Of a DNA stretch of 64,000 bases, positions 9,734 to 17,669 are shown in pieces. The DNA is from Anaerococcus sp. Marseille-P3625 (GTDB taxonomy: Bacteria; Bacillota; Clostridia; Tissierellales; Peptoniphilaceae): assembly GCF_900232825.1 (NCBI RefSeq), contig NZ_OCTP01000010.1, positions 248,001-312,000 on the forward strand, read 5' to 3'. The notes below the pieces were generated by a model. It was not told where the DNA came from and did no database searches. It saw only the letters and a list, made by a program, of their open reading frames with translations. A program made the translations under genes and the position numbers. The number at the start of each line of letters is the position of its first letter. Positions within the stretch are counted from its first letter, which is position 1.

Positions 9734-10660
9734 ATGGAACTTTCAGATAAATTTGAATATGACGATTGTAAAAATAAAAGTAAATATCAAATAAAACACG
9801 AGCAAATTCCTATCAAATTAAGCGATGATTTAAGAGAAGCTATCTATTATTTGCTTTGGTATGTACCAAATATTAGCTCAGAGCAATCATCTGTCAATGA
9901 ACTTTTGCTAAACAAACAATACGATGATTACTTATTTTTAGAGCTAATGGAAGCTATGAATTTAAAAGATGAAGACGTATTATTTACAGAACATATAGAA
10001 TATGAGCAGGTTAAGCCTTTTTTGCAAGAAGTATGCACTGAAACTGCAAAGCTAATTTTAACTATATCAAATAACGAAACAAGGGTAATGGCACTACTTA
10101 GACATATAAGAAACGCCATAGCTCATGGGAATTTCAATGTAATTGACAATATTTTGCTAGGCTTTGATATCAAAAAATATGATAAAGAGATTGAATATAG
10201 GGGATTTTTTAAGATAGATCCAAAAAATTTATTAAAAGCCCTAAAAAAAGTTCAATTTGATTATAATTCTCAAGAATTAATCAAACAAGCCTTTAGAAAA
10301 TGTGGCTATTTTATTGAAATTTACGAAAACAAATACGAAAAAAGTCATGAATTTGAATTATTCGCCAGAAAAAACGACAAAAAATATGCTATAGATATAA
10401 AAAATTATGAGTACGATCAAATGATCAAAGAAACTTATATAAACGATTTAATAGCCGAATATGAGGGTTTAATTAAGTCAATTACGCCAATTCTTATAAT
10501 CCACTCCTCCTATCTAAAGGAAGCTAGTAAAAAAGAATTACTAAAACACGATGTTATTATCTTGGATGTCAAAAATATTAAAAAGATGATAGCTGGTAGA
10601 GATATGGTAAGTGAAATTCAAAGATATCAAGAGTTTAAATTGACTAAGAAAATCGATTGA
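9734..10660 (+). CDS. Putative HEPN plus PD-(D/E)xK nuclease fusion
   Basis: A 308-residue soluble protein I cannot assign to a named family. The N-terminal half is helical and contains RNAIAHG, an R-x4-H motif (R126, H131) typical of HEPN ribonucleases and other HEPN domains. The C-terminal half has a helix-strand pattern followed by EFELFARKND and YAIDIKNY. This gives an acidic residue (E208) and a D-x-K (D221-K223), the core layout of Mrr-like restriction-endonuclease folds. HEPN RNases and Mrr-type nucleases are both common in anti-phage and toxin systems, so a stand-alone defence effector is plausible. The motifs are visible; the fold assignment and the function are inference. Confidence 0.6.
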   Translation: MELSDKFEYDDCKNKSKYQIKHEQIPIKLSDDLREAIYYLLWYVPNISSEQSSVNELLLNKQYDDYLFLELMEAMNLKDEDVLFTEHIEYEQVKPFLQEVCTETAKLILTISNNETRVMALLRHIRNAIAHGNFNVIDNILLGFDIKKYDKEIEYRGFFKIDPKNLLKALKKVQFDYNSQELIKQAFRKCGYFIEIYENKYEKSHEFELFARKNDKKYAIDIKNYEYDQMIKETYINDLIAEYEGLIKSITPILIIHSSYLKEASKKELLKHDVIILDVKNIKKMIAGRDMVSEIQRYQEFKLTKKID

Positions 10661-10764
10661 TAGAATTTGTGGGAGTAAGAATATTTTAAAGTTTACGACT
10701 TTAGGGTATATTACTAAGGTAAAGAATTTTATTGTTTTATATAGTTTTATATAAAGGAGGAAAT

Positions 10765-11928
10765 ATGACTGATAAAAATAATAAGGAATCAATTATTGAT
10801 ATATCTGAAGATGAGAAAATAAGCGTTGAAAGACCTAGACGTGAAAATAGAAATTCAAGAAGAGGAGAAAGAGTAGAAAGAAATCGTAAAGAATCAAATT
10901 CATTTTTCGAAAAATCTATAAGCGTTCTCCCGGCAGGAACTAACTTATCTTGGGGTTCAATTATTGCAGGAGCAATAGTTTCAGCTGCTTGTTTTGCAAC
11001 TTTAAGTTTATTGACAGCTGCTTTAGGATTTGGAATCTTTTCACCGACAAATGCAAACCCACTTGCAGGAGTTGGAGTTGGAACTGGAATATGGACTGCG
11101 ATTACTTTGGTTGTATCATTCTTAGCAGGTGGCTTTATAGCAGGATTTTCTGCTAGATCTACTGGTATGTTACATGGAGCTATTACTTGGGCTCTTTCTC
11201 TATTAATTTTAGTAGTCTTTGTAATAAATTCTATTGCACAAGTTTTAGGAATGGCTTCAAATGTGGCAGGTGGCGTCGCAAAAGGTGCAGCAGATGTTGC
11301 AGGCTCTGCAGTTACTGCTTCAACAGATGCCCTAAGCCTTGGTCTTGATAAGGCTACAGAAGCAATGGGAGATGTTGATACAAGTAAATTACAAGAAAAT
11401 GTAGAAAAATATTTAGCAGATACTGAAATACCAGAACTTCAACCAGATTATCTAAACAAACAACTAGAAGAATCAAAAGATGAAATAGGAAAAGCGGCAA
11501 AAGAGCTTGCACTAAATCCAGATAATGCTGGCAAAATTGTTTCTGACTTATCAGCATCATTAAAAGATAAAGCTCAAAAAATAGCTGATTCTGCTGATAA
11601 AGATGCAATTGCAAATGCAGTATCAAACAATACACAATTAAATCAAACAGAAGCAGAAGAAGTTACCAATAACATTTATAATGGTTTAGATGAAGCAAAC
11701 AAACAAGCTCAAAAAGCTCTTGATGATGCATCAGACTCAATAAACAAATTAGCAGTTGAAGCTGACAAAAAAGTTGAAGAAGCAAAAAAAGAAGCTGAGA
11801 AAGCTTCAAACAAAATTTCTGCAGGTTCAGTTATTACCTTCCTAGGTCTAATAGCTGCTCTAGCCTTATCAGCATGGGGTGGAAAAATGGGAGAAGATAA
11901 AGCCCTTGAATTAGTAAGAAGAAAATAA
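10765..11928 (+). CDS. Multi-pass membrane protein with long helical soluble domain
   Basis: A 387-residue protein of no family I can name. Layout: a basic, Arg-rich N-terminus (about 1-55); three hydrophobic helices (about 60-90, 108-135, 140-170); about 180 residues of Ala/Lys/Glu/Asp-rich amphipathic helix; and one C-terminal hydrophobic helix (about 355-378). The helical part resembles LEA/apolipophorin-like or coiled-coil envelope proteins in composition only. ATG 10765 is used because AAAGGAGG sits at 10753-10760; an in-frame codon at 10732 lacks a ribosome site. It is followed by a strong terminator, so it is the end of its transcript or monocistronic. Confidence 0.7.
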   Translation: MTDKNNKESIIDISEDEKISVERPRRENRNSRRGERVERNRKESNSFFEKSISVLPAGTNLSWGSIIAGAIVSAACFATLSLLTAALGFGIFSPTNANPLAGVGVGTGIWTAITLVVSFLAGGFIAGFSARSTGMLHGAITWALSLLILVVFVINSIAQVLGMASNVAGGVAKGAADVAGSAVTASTDALSLGLDKATEAMGDVDTSKLQENVEKYLADTEIPELQPDYLNKQLEESKDEIGKAAKELALNPDNAGKIVSDLSASLKDKAQKIADSADKDAIANAVSNNTQLNQTEAEEVTNNIYNGLDEANKQAQKALDDASDSINKLAVEADKKVEEAKKEAEKASNKISAGSVITFLGLIAALALSAWGGKMGEDKALELVRRK

Positions 11929-11934
11929 TAAGCA

Positions 11935-11960
11935 AAAGAAGGCTACGGCCTTCTTTTTTT
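11935..11960 (+). terminator. Intrinsic terminator
   Basis: AGAAGGC (11937-11943) pairs with GCCTTCT (11948-11954) around a TACG loop, followed by a T-run to 11960. It ends the transcript of the helical membrane protein and isolates thyX. Confidence 0.88.
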
Positions 11961-11983
11961 GGAAAAATTTTCGCTTTCTATGA

Positions 11984-11989
11984 TATAAT
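11984..11989 (+). promoter_or_regulatory. thyX -10 element
   Basis: TATAAT lies 28 bases before the thyX start, downstream of the preceding terminator. No good -35 hexamer is seen, so only the -10 is supported. Confidence 0.45.
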
Positions 11990-12016
11990 AAAATAATAAA
12001 AATCGGGAGGAAGAAA

Positions 12017-12775
12017 ATGAAAGTAGTTTTATTAAATTATACAAAAGATGCAGAAGAAACTATAGCTCAAGCTGGAAAGCTTTGCTATTCGAGGGTTGGT
12101 GTAGACGAAATTAGAGAAAAACTAAACGAAAATTCAATAGAAAAATACATAACAATGCTTACTAATATGGGACATTTATCCCCGATTGAGCATGTAAGCT
12201 TTACTTTTGCAGTAGAAGGAGTTTCAAGAACACTAACTCATCAACTAGTAAGACATAGACTAGCTTCTTACTCCCAACAATCTCAAAGATATGTAAGATT
12301 AGATGATTTTCAATATATAATTCCACCATCAATAGCTGAAAATCCGGTGGCGAAAAAATATTTCATAGAAGCAATGGATCAAAGCCAAGAAGCTTATGAA
12401 AAAATTGTCGACCAATTATTTGAGAAAAACTATGAGGAATTTTTAAAAGAGGGGATGAGCGAGAAAAAAGCTAAATCATCTGCAGAGAAAAAATCCATAG
12501 AAGATGCAAGATACGTATTTCCAAATGCTTGCGAAACAAAGATTGTTTTTACAATGAATGCCAGAAGCCTTTTACACTTTTTCTCCTTAAGATGTTGCAA
12601 TAGAGCTCAATGGGAAATAAGAGAATTGGCTTTTCAGATGGTAAAAATTTGCAAAGAAATCTATCCGAATTTATTCAAAAACGCTGGGCCAAATTGCCTA
12701 AATGGTCCTTGTCCTGAAGGCAAGATGACTTGTGGGAAAATCGAAGAAGTTAGAGAAAAATATAGAAATCTTTAG
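12017..12775 (+). CDS. thyX: Flavin-dependent thymidylate synthase ThyX
   Basis: Makes dTMP from dUMP using methylene-tetrahydrofolate, FAD and NADPH. The family signature RHR-x4-S-x3-QR is present at residues 79-91 ([13 protein letters not shown]). The length of 252 residues is normal for ThyX. ATG 12017 is preceded by GGGAGG. It is flanked by a terminator on each side and a TATAAT at 11984, so it is monocistronic. No thyA is seen in this window. ThyX does not oxidise tetrahydrofolate to dihydrofolate, which fits an anaerobe with economical folate use. Confidence 0.95.
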   Translation: MKVVLLNYTKDAEETIAQAGKLCYSRVGVDEIREKLNENSIEKYITMLTNMGHLSPIEHVSFTFAVEGVSRTLTHQLVRHRLASYSQQSQRYVRLDDFQYIIPPSIAENPVAKKYFIEAMDQSQEAYEKIVDQLFEKNYEEFLKEGMSEKKAKSSAEKKSIEDARYVFPNACETKIVFTMNARSLLHFFSLRCCNRAQWEIRELAFQMVKICKEIYPNLFKNAGPNCLNGPCPEGKMTCGKIEEVREKYRNL

Positions 12776-12796
12776 CTATAATAAATAATAAATAAA

Positions 12797-12840
12797 AAAT
12801 ACTCTCTGAATTTTGTAATTTACAATATCAGAGAGTATTT
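12797..12840. terminator. Bidirectional terminator between convergent genes
   Basis: A perfect 13-bp stem (12797-12809 with 12828-12840), flanked by A-rich sequence on one side and T-rich on the other. It can end both thyX (+) and the acyltransferase gene (-). Confidence 0.85.
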
Positions 12841-12856
12841 CTATTTATAAAAATAT

Positions 12857-14710
12857 TTATGGTTGTATTTTATTTACATTTAATATTTTTCTCATTATTA
12901 ACTTTGCAAAGCCATCTGAGCCTGGAATATTAGGATGAGTTCTATCTGGGGCAAGATAATTTGCCTTATCTTTGATGAAATTTCTCCAATCCACCAAATG
13001 AGCCTTGTCGTTTTTGTCGCAATATTTTTTGATTTCTTCATTTACATAATCCATATAAGATTGAGTGTGAGAAGTATTTACAAAATAAACATCACGACCT
13101 TCAGCTATTTCCATAATCTTATCCATATCAGAAACATTGGCAGAACCATTAGATCCTAAAGAAATAACAACAATATCTCCTAATCCTACATTGTTTTTTA
13201 TAGATTGAAGAACTGCTGGTCCATCAATCATGTCACGACCAACTTTACCATCCAGATAAAAATTTGGTATGAATTTTCTGATATAGGAATCAGCATTTAA
13301 AATAACCGAATCTCCAACTGAACTTATAGAAATATTTGCCAAGTATTCTTTTTCTTTGTCTGTAAATTCAAAATCATCATAGGCTTTTTCAACAAATTCT
13401 TCTTTTTTGATTTCTTCTTCTTTTTCTTTTTCTTGCTTTTCCAAGTCAGCTTTATTGGCCTTTTCTATTTCTTCTTTTTTCTTTTTCTCAGCTTCTAATT
13501 TTGCTTTTTCATTTCTTTCTTTGATTTCTTCTTCATTTTGGGTAATTTCTTTTTTTAGATTGGCGATTTCTTCTTTTTTCTTATTGCCTATGGCAAGTGA
13601 AATTACATTTAAAATAATTAAAACAATAAATGTAGAAATAAAAAGTCTTCCCTTTAGTTTCTTTCCAGAAAAAATTTTATAAGTGATTTCTCCAAGAATT
13701 ATAATTATCAAAAATTGAACAAGTATATTTGTAAACACATTTTCAAAGATATTAGCAAGAAAATATGTGAAAAATATTTGAACAACATATTGCCACAAAT
13801 AAAAATAATAACTTCTATCTCCAACATATAAGAGGAATTTTGTAAAGATGTTATAATTACTTTTATCTATTAAAAATCTATCTTCAAATTCATATAAAGC
13901 GGTTACAAGTAGACCTATAATTATAGTGTAAGCAATAAAAAATAGTCCATATGAGCTTATTTTTCTTCCACTTATGATAAAAAATGGAATTAGCATTGCG
14001 AATATAAGGACGCTTATTGCAACAAGAAAGCTTGATTTTTTGCTAAAGTAATTTTTTTTGAAATTCTTAGATAATAAAGCCAAGAGTCCACCTAAAGCAA
14101 AGGCAGAAAATCTTGTATCAATTCCATAATAAATTCTTGTAATGTCCTTAGGGGATTTGCCAAAATGAATAATGGCTACAAAGCTAAGAATGGTTAATAC
14201 AAAATAAATTATGATTTTTATGGAATCATTTTTACTTTTTGCTAAAAGTTTATTTATTAGATAATAGATTCCTATAAATTGCATATATAAAGAAATGTAC
14301 CACATGTGCAAAAATATATTAAAATTACCAGATTGATTAAAGTAATCATCTCCAGCAAAAATTCTTCTAATATTTTCAAAGTTAAATGCTACAGGAAGTA
14401 CAGATTTTATACTATCGTCAAATATTTCCCTAGCAAAAATCAAAGCGACAATCATACTTATGGCCATTATAAAATATATTGGCGCCATAATATTCGTAAA
14501 TTTTCTAAAAAATTGTTTAAAACTGTAGGATTTCTTTTTCTGACTTCTTTCGCTTAAAAATCCAGACAAGAGCAAAAAAATAATTACTGCCAAGTATCCT
14601 CCTGGCAGCATATGTGAATATCCATGAAATAAGGATATAGCAAAAAATGCGATTGCTCTAAGTATTGTAAGCAAATAATATTCTTTTTTTAAAGTTTTTC
14701 TTCTTAACAT
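12857..14710 (-). CDS. OatA-like acyltransferase with SGNH domain
   Basis: A 617-residue two-domain envelope enzyme. The N-terminal part (to about residue 360) is a 10-helix acyltransferase-3 domain, with an early His in the SLFHGYSH region. A Lys/Glu-rich coiled linker (about 370-445) leads to an extracellular SGNH esterase/transferase domain: GDS near 466-468, GSNGS as the Asn block, and DRTHP giving D589 and H592. This is the layout of OatA-type peptidoglycan O-acetyltransferases, which confer lysozyme resistance; other surface glycans are possible acceptors. A TTG 36 bases upstream is open in frame, but a TATAAT (minus strand, 14735-14740) lies between the two, and GAGG precedes ATG 14710. 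Confidence 0.85.
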   Translation of the reverse strand: MLRRKTLKKEYYLLTILRAIAFFAISLFHGYSHMLPGGYLAVIIFLLLSGFLSERSQKKKSYSFKQFFRKFTNIMAPIYFIMAISMIVALIFAREIFDDSIKSVLPVAFNFENIRRIFAGDDYFNQSGNFNIFLHMWYISLYMQFIGIYYLINKLLAKSKNDSIKIIIYFVLTILSFVAIIHFGKSPKDITRIYYGIDTRFSAFALGGLLALLSKNFKKNYFSKKSSFLVAISVLIFAMLIPFFIISGRKISSYGLFFIAYTIIIGLLVTALYEFEDRFLIDKSNYNIFTKFLLYVGDRSYYFYLWQYVVQIFFTYFLANIFENVFTNILVQFLIIIILGEITYKIFSGKKLKGRLFISTFIVLIILNVISLAIGNKKKEEIANLKKEITQNEEEIKERNEKAKLEAEKKKKEEIEKANKADLEKQEKEKEEEIKKEEFVEKAYDDFEFTDKEKEYLANISISSVGDSVILNADSYIRKFIPNFYLDGKVGRDMIDGPAVLQSIKNNVGLGDIVVISLGSNGSANVSDMDKIMEIAEGRDVYFVNTSHTQSYMDYVNEEIKKYCDKNDKAHLVDWRNFIKDKANYLAPDRTHPNIPGSDGFAKLIMRKILNVNKIQP

Positions 14711-14734
14711 AATCTTAACCTCGACAACAGATAT

Positions 14735-14753
14735 ATTATAACACAAAGTGTTA
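14735..14753 (-). promoter_or_regulatory. Promoter -10 with adjacent palindrome
   Basis: TATAAT on the minus strand at 14740-14735. Immediately upstream is the inverted repeat TAACAC-AAA-GTGTTA (14739-14753), overlapping the -10/-35 spacer. The position suits a repressor site for the acyltransferase gene; the regulator is unknown. Confidence 0.45.
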
Positions 14754-14776
14754 AGATTTTATAAAGTTTAAGAAAA

Positions 14777-15466
14777 TTATTTAAGTTGGTAACCCATAGA
14801 AATAATAGATTTTCTGGCTAAAACATCCATGGCATCAACTATATAATCCAAATTTTCAATTCCTTCTACTAAAGATAATTCGGTGCAAGCGATAATTATA
14901 CGATCAACATCATGATCTTTTATATCAGAAATCATCTTTATAAATTCATCTTTTTTGGTATTATTAGTTTCTTTAATACTATAAATAGTTTCCATTATAA
15001 GATTTTTTTCTTTCTCAGATAATTTTATAATATTTATATCAAATTTATCTGCATACTTCTCATATATTCCTGAATCTATAGTTCCTCTAGTTCCTAAAAC
15101 TGCTATATTTTTCGCCTCATTTTCCTTACAATATTTAATTGTTTCATAAATCATATTTATAATATTAACATCAGTCATTTTCACAAATTCATCATAAAAG
15201 TAATGCATAGTATTGCATGGAATTGCGATGTTTTTTGCAGATAATTGTTCTAAAGTTTTCAAATCTTCCTTTGCTTTTTCTAAAAGTAGATCTTTTTCTT
15301 TTCCAGTTAAAATAACACTGGTTCTATCAGGTATTTGAGGATCAGATAAGATAATCGTAGGAATATGGTCTTGATCCTTATTTGCCTTTGTATATTTAAC
15401 AATTTTTTCATAAAAATGTGCCGTGCAAAGAGGGCCCATACCGCCTAAAATTCCTAATTTTTCCAT
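14777..15466 (-). CDS. Aspartate/glutamate racemase family protein
   Basis: A 229-residue PLP-independent racemase. It begins with the family signature LGILGGMGP and has the two catalytic cysteines in PCNTMH (C84) and ACTEL (C194). It belongs to the aspartate/RacX branch by its start motif, not to MurI. AGGAGG precedes the ATG. It is divergently paired, 82 bases away, with an ATP-grasp ligase. In Enterococcus faecium an aspartate racemase and a D-aspartate ligase are likewise paired and build the D-Asp cross-bridge of peptidoglycan. The substrate here may be D-Asp or D-Glu; family is firm, specificity inferred. Confidence 0.85.
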   Translation of the reverse strand: MEKLGILGGMGPLCTAHFYEKIVKYTKANKDQDHIPTIILSDPQIPDRTSVILTGKEKDLLLEKAKEDLKTLEQLSAKNIAIPCNTMHYFYDEFVKMTDVNIINMIYETIKYCKENEAKNIAVLGTRGTIDSGIYEKYADKFDINIIKLSEKEKNLIMETIYSIKETNNTKKDEFIKMISDIKDHDVDRIIIACTELSLVEGIENLDYIVDAMDVLARKSIISMGYQLK

Positions 15467-15487
15467 AAAATCCTCCTAGTCAAAATA

Positions 15488-15516
15488 TTGCTTTTTACAT
15501 TATACGCTTATATAAT
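15488..15516 (+). promoter_or_regulatory. Promoter of the ATP-grasp ligase gene
   Basis: TTGCTT (15488-15493), a 17-base spacer and TATAAT (15511-15516). It overlaps the racemase promoter on the other strand, so the two genes could be controlled together. Confidence 0.6.
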
Positions 15517-15527
15517 ATATAAAGCGA
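15499..15527 (-). promoter_or_regulatory. Promoter of the racemase gene
   Basis: TATAAT on the minus strand (15504-15499) with a poor -35 (TCGCTT) 17 bases upstream. It overlaps the divergent promoter of the ligase gene. CGCTT (15505-15509) and AAGCG (15522-15526) form a short inverted repeat across both. Confidence 0.5.
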
Positions 15528-15548
15528 TTAAAAGAAATGGAGAAGATA

Positions 15549-16739
15549 ATGAACGAATTTTTACCGATTATACTTGGATCAGACCTAAATACATATTCAA
15601 TTGCTCGTGAAATTCATGAGGCTTATGGGATAAAATCAACGGTAGCTACATCTATGATTTTAGCTCCTTGCTTAAATTCACAAATAATTGATTTTTATAA
15701 AAGAGATAATTTTTCCAAAGATGAGGATATTTTTTGTAAAACCTTAAATGAAATATATGCGGATAATAAAGATAAGTACAAGGAATTTATTATATTTTCA
15801 CCTGATGATAATTTTAGAAATATAGCTATTAGAAATAGAGAAAGATTAGATTTTGAAGTTCATTTACCATACGCAAATCTTAAAAAAATTGATGAATTAC
15901 TTACAAAAAATTCTTTTTATGAAAAAATAGCCAAGCTTGACCTTGCTCCAAAAACTTTATTAGTTAACAAAGAAAATTATAAAGATCAAGATTATCCTGA
16001 AGATGTCTATATCAAGGCAAATAACGATATATTTTATAAAAAAGACAGATTTGATGGTTGGCAAAAAGGCTATCATTCTAAATCAAAAGACCAAACTATA
16101 AAAATAATAGAAAAAATTTACCAAAATTCTTATGATGATGAAATACTTGTCCAAGAATTCCTAAAAGGAAGCGATGGAACGGAATTTAATGTAGATGGTT
16201 ATAGGTCAAAAGATACTATTAGTATTGCAAAATGCAAAAACATTCTATTGGATAAGAGAGTGGAGTGGATTGGAAATTACGTTGCAAAAATCGACACAGA
16301 TGAAGAAATTCTAGTAGATTATGCCAAAAAAATTGTAGAGACTTTAGGAGTTTATGGATTATTTAATATAGACTTCAAAAAAGATATAGAAACAGGCAAA
16401 TTTTACGCTTTTGAAATAAATCTTCGCCAAGGTCGCAGCCATTATTATGCCACACAAAATGGAGTGAATTTATCAAAAATAGCCATAGAAGATCAAATTT
16501 ATGATAATCAACTAGAAATCATAGGAGATAAAGCTTTTTCATATTATAATTTAAAGCTAAAAGAAACAATAGATAATTTAGCTGATAATTTTAAAGATGA
16601 ATTTACTAAAGAGAAACGCATGGCAAATGCTATAAACCCGCTAATTTACGATAAGGATATGTCTTTTATGAGAAAGATAAAAATCCACAAATACCTTGAT
16701 AGATTAAGCAAAGAAACTTTCGAAATAAAAGAAATTTAA
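15549..16739 (+). CDS. ATP-grasp carboxylate-amine ligase, D-aspartate ligase-like
   Basis: A 396-residue ATP-grasp protein. It starts with a strand-loop rich in small residues (IILGSDLNTYS), has the ATP-grasp nucleotide region around QEFLKGSDG, and has metal-binding FEINLRQGRS near the end of the catalytic domain. This matches carboxylate-amine ligases such as D-aspartate ligase, which adds the first residue of the interpeptide bridge to the lysine of the peptidoglycan precursor. An in-frame ATG at 15537 has no ribosome site; GGAGA at 15540-15544 serves ATG 15549. The divergent racemase would supply the D-amino acid. Anaerococcus relatives are reported to have D-Glu-containing bridges, so D-Glu is an alternative substrate. 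Confidence 0.75.
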   Translation: MNEFLPIILGSDLNTYSIAREIHEAYGIKSTVATSMILAPCLNSQIIDFYKRDNFSKDEDIFCKTLNEIYADNKDKYKEFIIFSPDDNFRNIAIRNRERLDFEVHLPYANLKKIDELLTKNSFYEKIAKLDLAPKTLLVNKENYKDQDYPEDVYIKANNDIFYKKDRFDGWQKGYHSKSKDQTIKIIEKIYQNSYDDEILVQEFLKGSDGTEFNVDGYRSKDTISIAKCKNILLDKRVEWIGNYVAKIDTDEEILVDYAKKIVETLGVYGLFNIDFKKDIETGKFYAFEINLRQGRSHYYATQNGVNLSKIAIEDQIYDNQLEIIGDKAFSYYNLKLKETIDNLADNFKDEFTKEKRMANAINPLIYDKDMSFMRKIKIHKYLDRLSKETFEIKEI

Positions 16740-16740
16740 A

Positions 16741-16768
16741 AAAGCTCCAGCATTAGCTGGAGTTTTTC
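16741..16768. terminator. Bidirectional terminator
   Basis: CTCCAGC (16745-16751) pairs with GCTGGAG (16756-16762) around ATTA, with A-rich and T-rich flanks. It separates the ligase gene from the convergent lipoprotein gene, whose stop codon lies in its tail. Confidence 0.82.
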
Positions 16769-17627
16769 AATCTTCAAATAGATTATCATTTTCAAATATC
16801 AAAGGTTTTGCTGGATAAGTTTCGCTTGAAAAATCGTACATTTTCATAAGATAATCGTATAGGTCTTTTTTGTTTTCAAATACAACTGCCTGATAAGGAG
16901 ATGTAAAGGCAAGTTTTTCAACAAGCATTAATCTATTATCATCAAGAGTAAATAAAATTCCTGTGTGGCCTATGAATAATTCGTTATCATTTTCATCTAA
17001 CGAGGAAAAAACATAGACAGAAATTATAGAAAATTTATCTGATTTTGGGAAATTTATGCCATTTTCCTTCCAAAAATTCTTTATTTTCTCTAAATGAATT
17101 TTGGAATCTCCTGTATTATCTGTTTTTATTGCTGAATAGAATTTGTTAAATTTCTCTATTTCAGATCCTTCCAAAGTTGGAACTGGTGGGTTTTTAAAAG
17201 AAGAATTGTCGATTTCTATAGCTGATAAATTTGATTTTTCAAGATTTTTTATTTGTATTTTGTCTGAAACTAAGCCAAAAGTTGTAATTCTACAGTTAAC
17301 TCCTGCAAATTCCGGATATTTGTTAAATATACTATCCTGCATTTTATCTACATCATATTCTGGTATTTGATTAGATTTTTGATAGTCTTTGCTAGCTAAC
17401 AAAGTCTTATCGATATTGGAATTAAAAAAATCCACTTGTTTGAAAAATCTTTCTATGTTATTTTTGCCAAGAGAACTTTTTTCCATTAAATCTTTTACAT
17501 ATTTTTTTGATTTTTCATCTGTAAGATTTGAATAAATATATTTATAACTCTCGTTTTTTGGAATTTTTTGCTCTTTGCAAGAAGATAAGCTAAGAAGAGT
17601 AAGTAAAACTAACAATAATTTTTTCAT
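16767..17627 (-). CDS. Lipoprotein, probably DUF4300 family
   Basis: A 286-residue lipoprotein: hydrophobic signal with lipobox LSSC (C17), so it is surface-anchored. The mature part matches my memory of DUF4300 lipoproteins of Firmicutes (YSNL near the start, FFKQVDFFN, a central GVNCRIT and a late GHTGILF segment). No catalytic motif is evident. AAAGGAG lies before the ATG. It is a singleton between the ligase gene and the YihY/cyclo-ligase fusion. Function unknown; the family name is recalled, not checked. Confidence 0.7.
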   Translation of the reverse strand: MKKLLLVLLTLLSLSSCKEQKIPKNESYKYIYSNLTDEKSKKYVKDLMEKSSLGKNNIERFFKQVDFFNSNIDKTLLASKDYQKSNQIPEYDVDKMQDSIFNKYPEFAGVNCRITTFGLVSDKIQIKNLEKSNLSAIEIDNSSFKNPPVPTLEGSEIEKFNKFYSAIKTDNTGDSKIHLEKIKNFWKENGINFPKSDKFSIISVYVFSSLDENDNELFIGHTGILFTLDDNRLMLVEKLAFTSPYQAVVFENKKDLYDYLMKMYDFSSETYPAKPLIFENDNLFED

Positions 17628-17649
17628 AAAACTCCTTTAATAAAATCTA

Positions 17650-17668
17650 AGAGACCCTAAGGTCTTAA
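17650..17668 (-). terminator. Weak hairpin after the YihY-FTCL gene
   Basis: AGACC (17652-17656) and GGTCT (17661-17665) pair around a 4-base loop just after the stop on the minus strand. A T-rich stretch follows at a short distance. The stem is short and the T-run is poor. Confidence 0.35.
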
Positions 17669-17669
17669 C

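Noticed and set aside
11984-12016. T-box or folate riboswitch before thyX
   Set aside because: The leader is under 30 bases, too short for either.
13400-13560. Tandem repeat of TTC/TTT triplets
   Set aside because: It is the reverse complement of Lys/Glu codons in a charged coiled linker, not a DNA repeat element.
13407-13682. 91-codon open frame on the plus strand, rich in Phe and Ser
   Set aside because: It is the complement of the Lys/Glu-rich linker of the OatA-like gene; composition bias explains the open frame.
14711-14746. Longer form of the OatA-like protein from TTG 14746
   Set aside because: The minus-strand TATAAT at 14735-14740 is inside this extension, so the transcript starts after it; GAGG serves ATG 14710.
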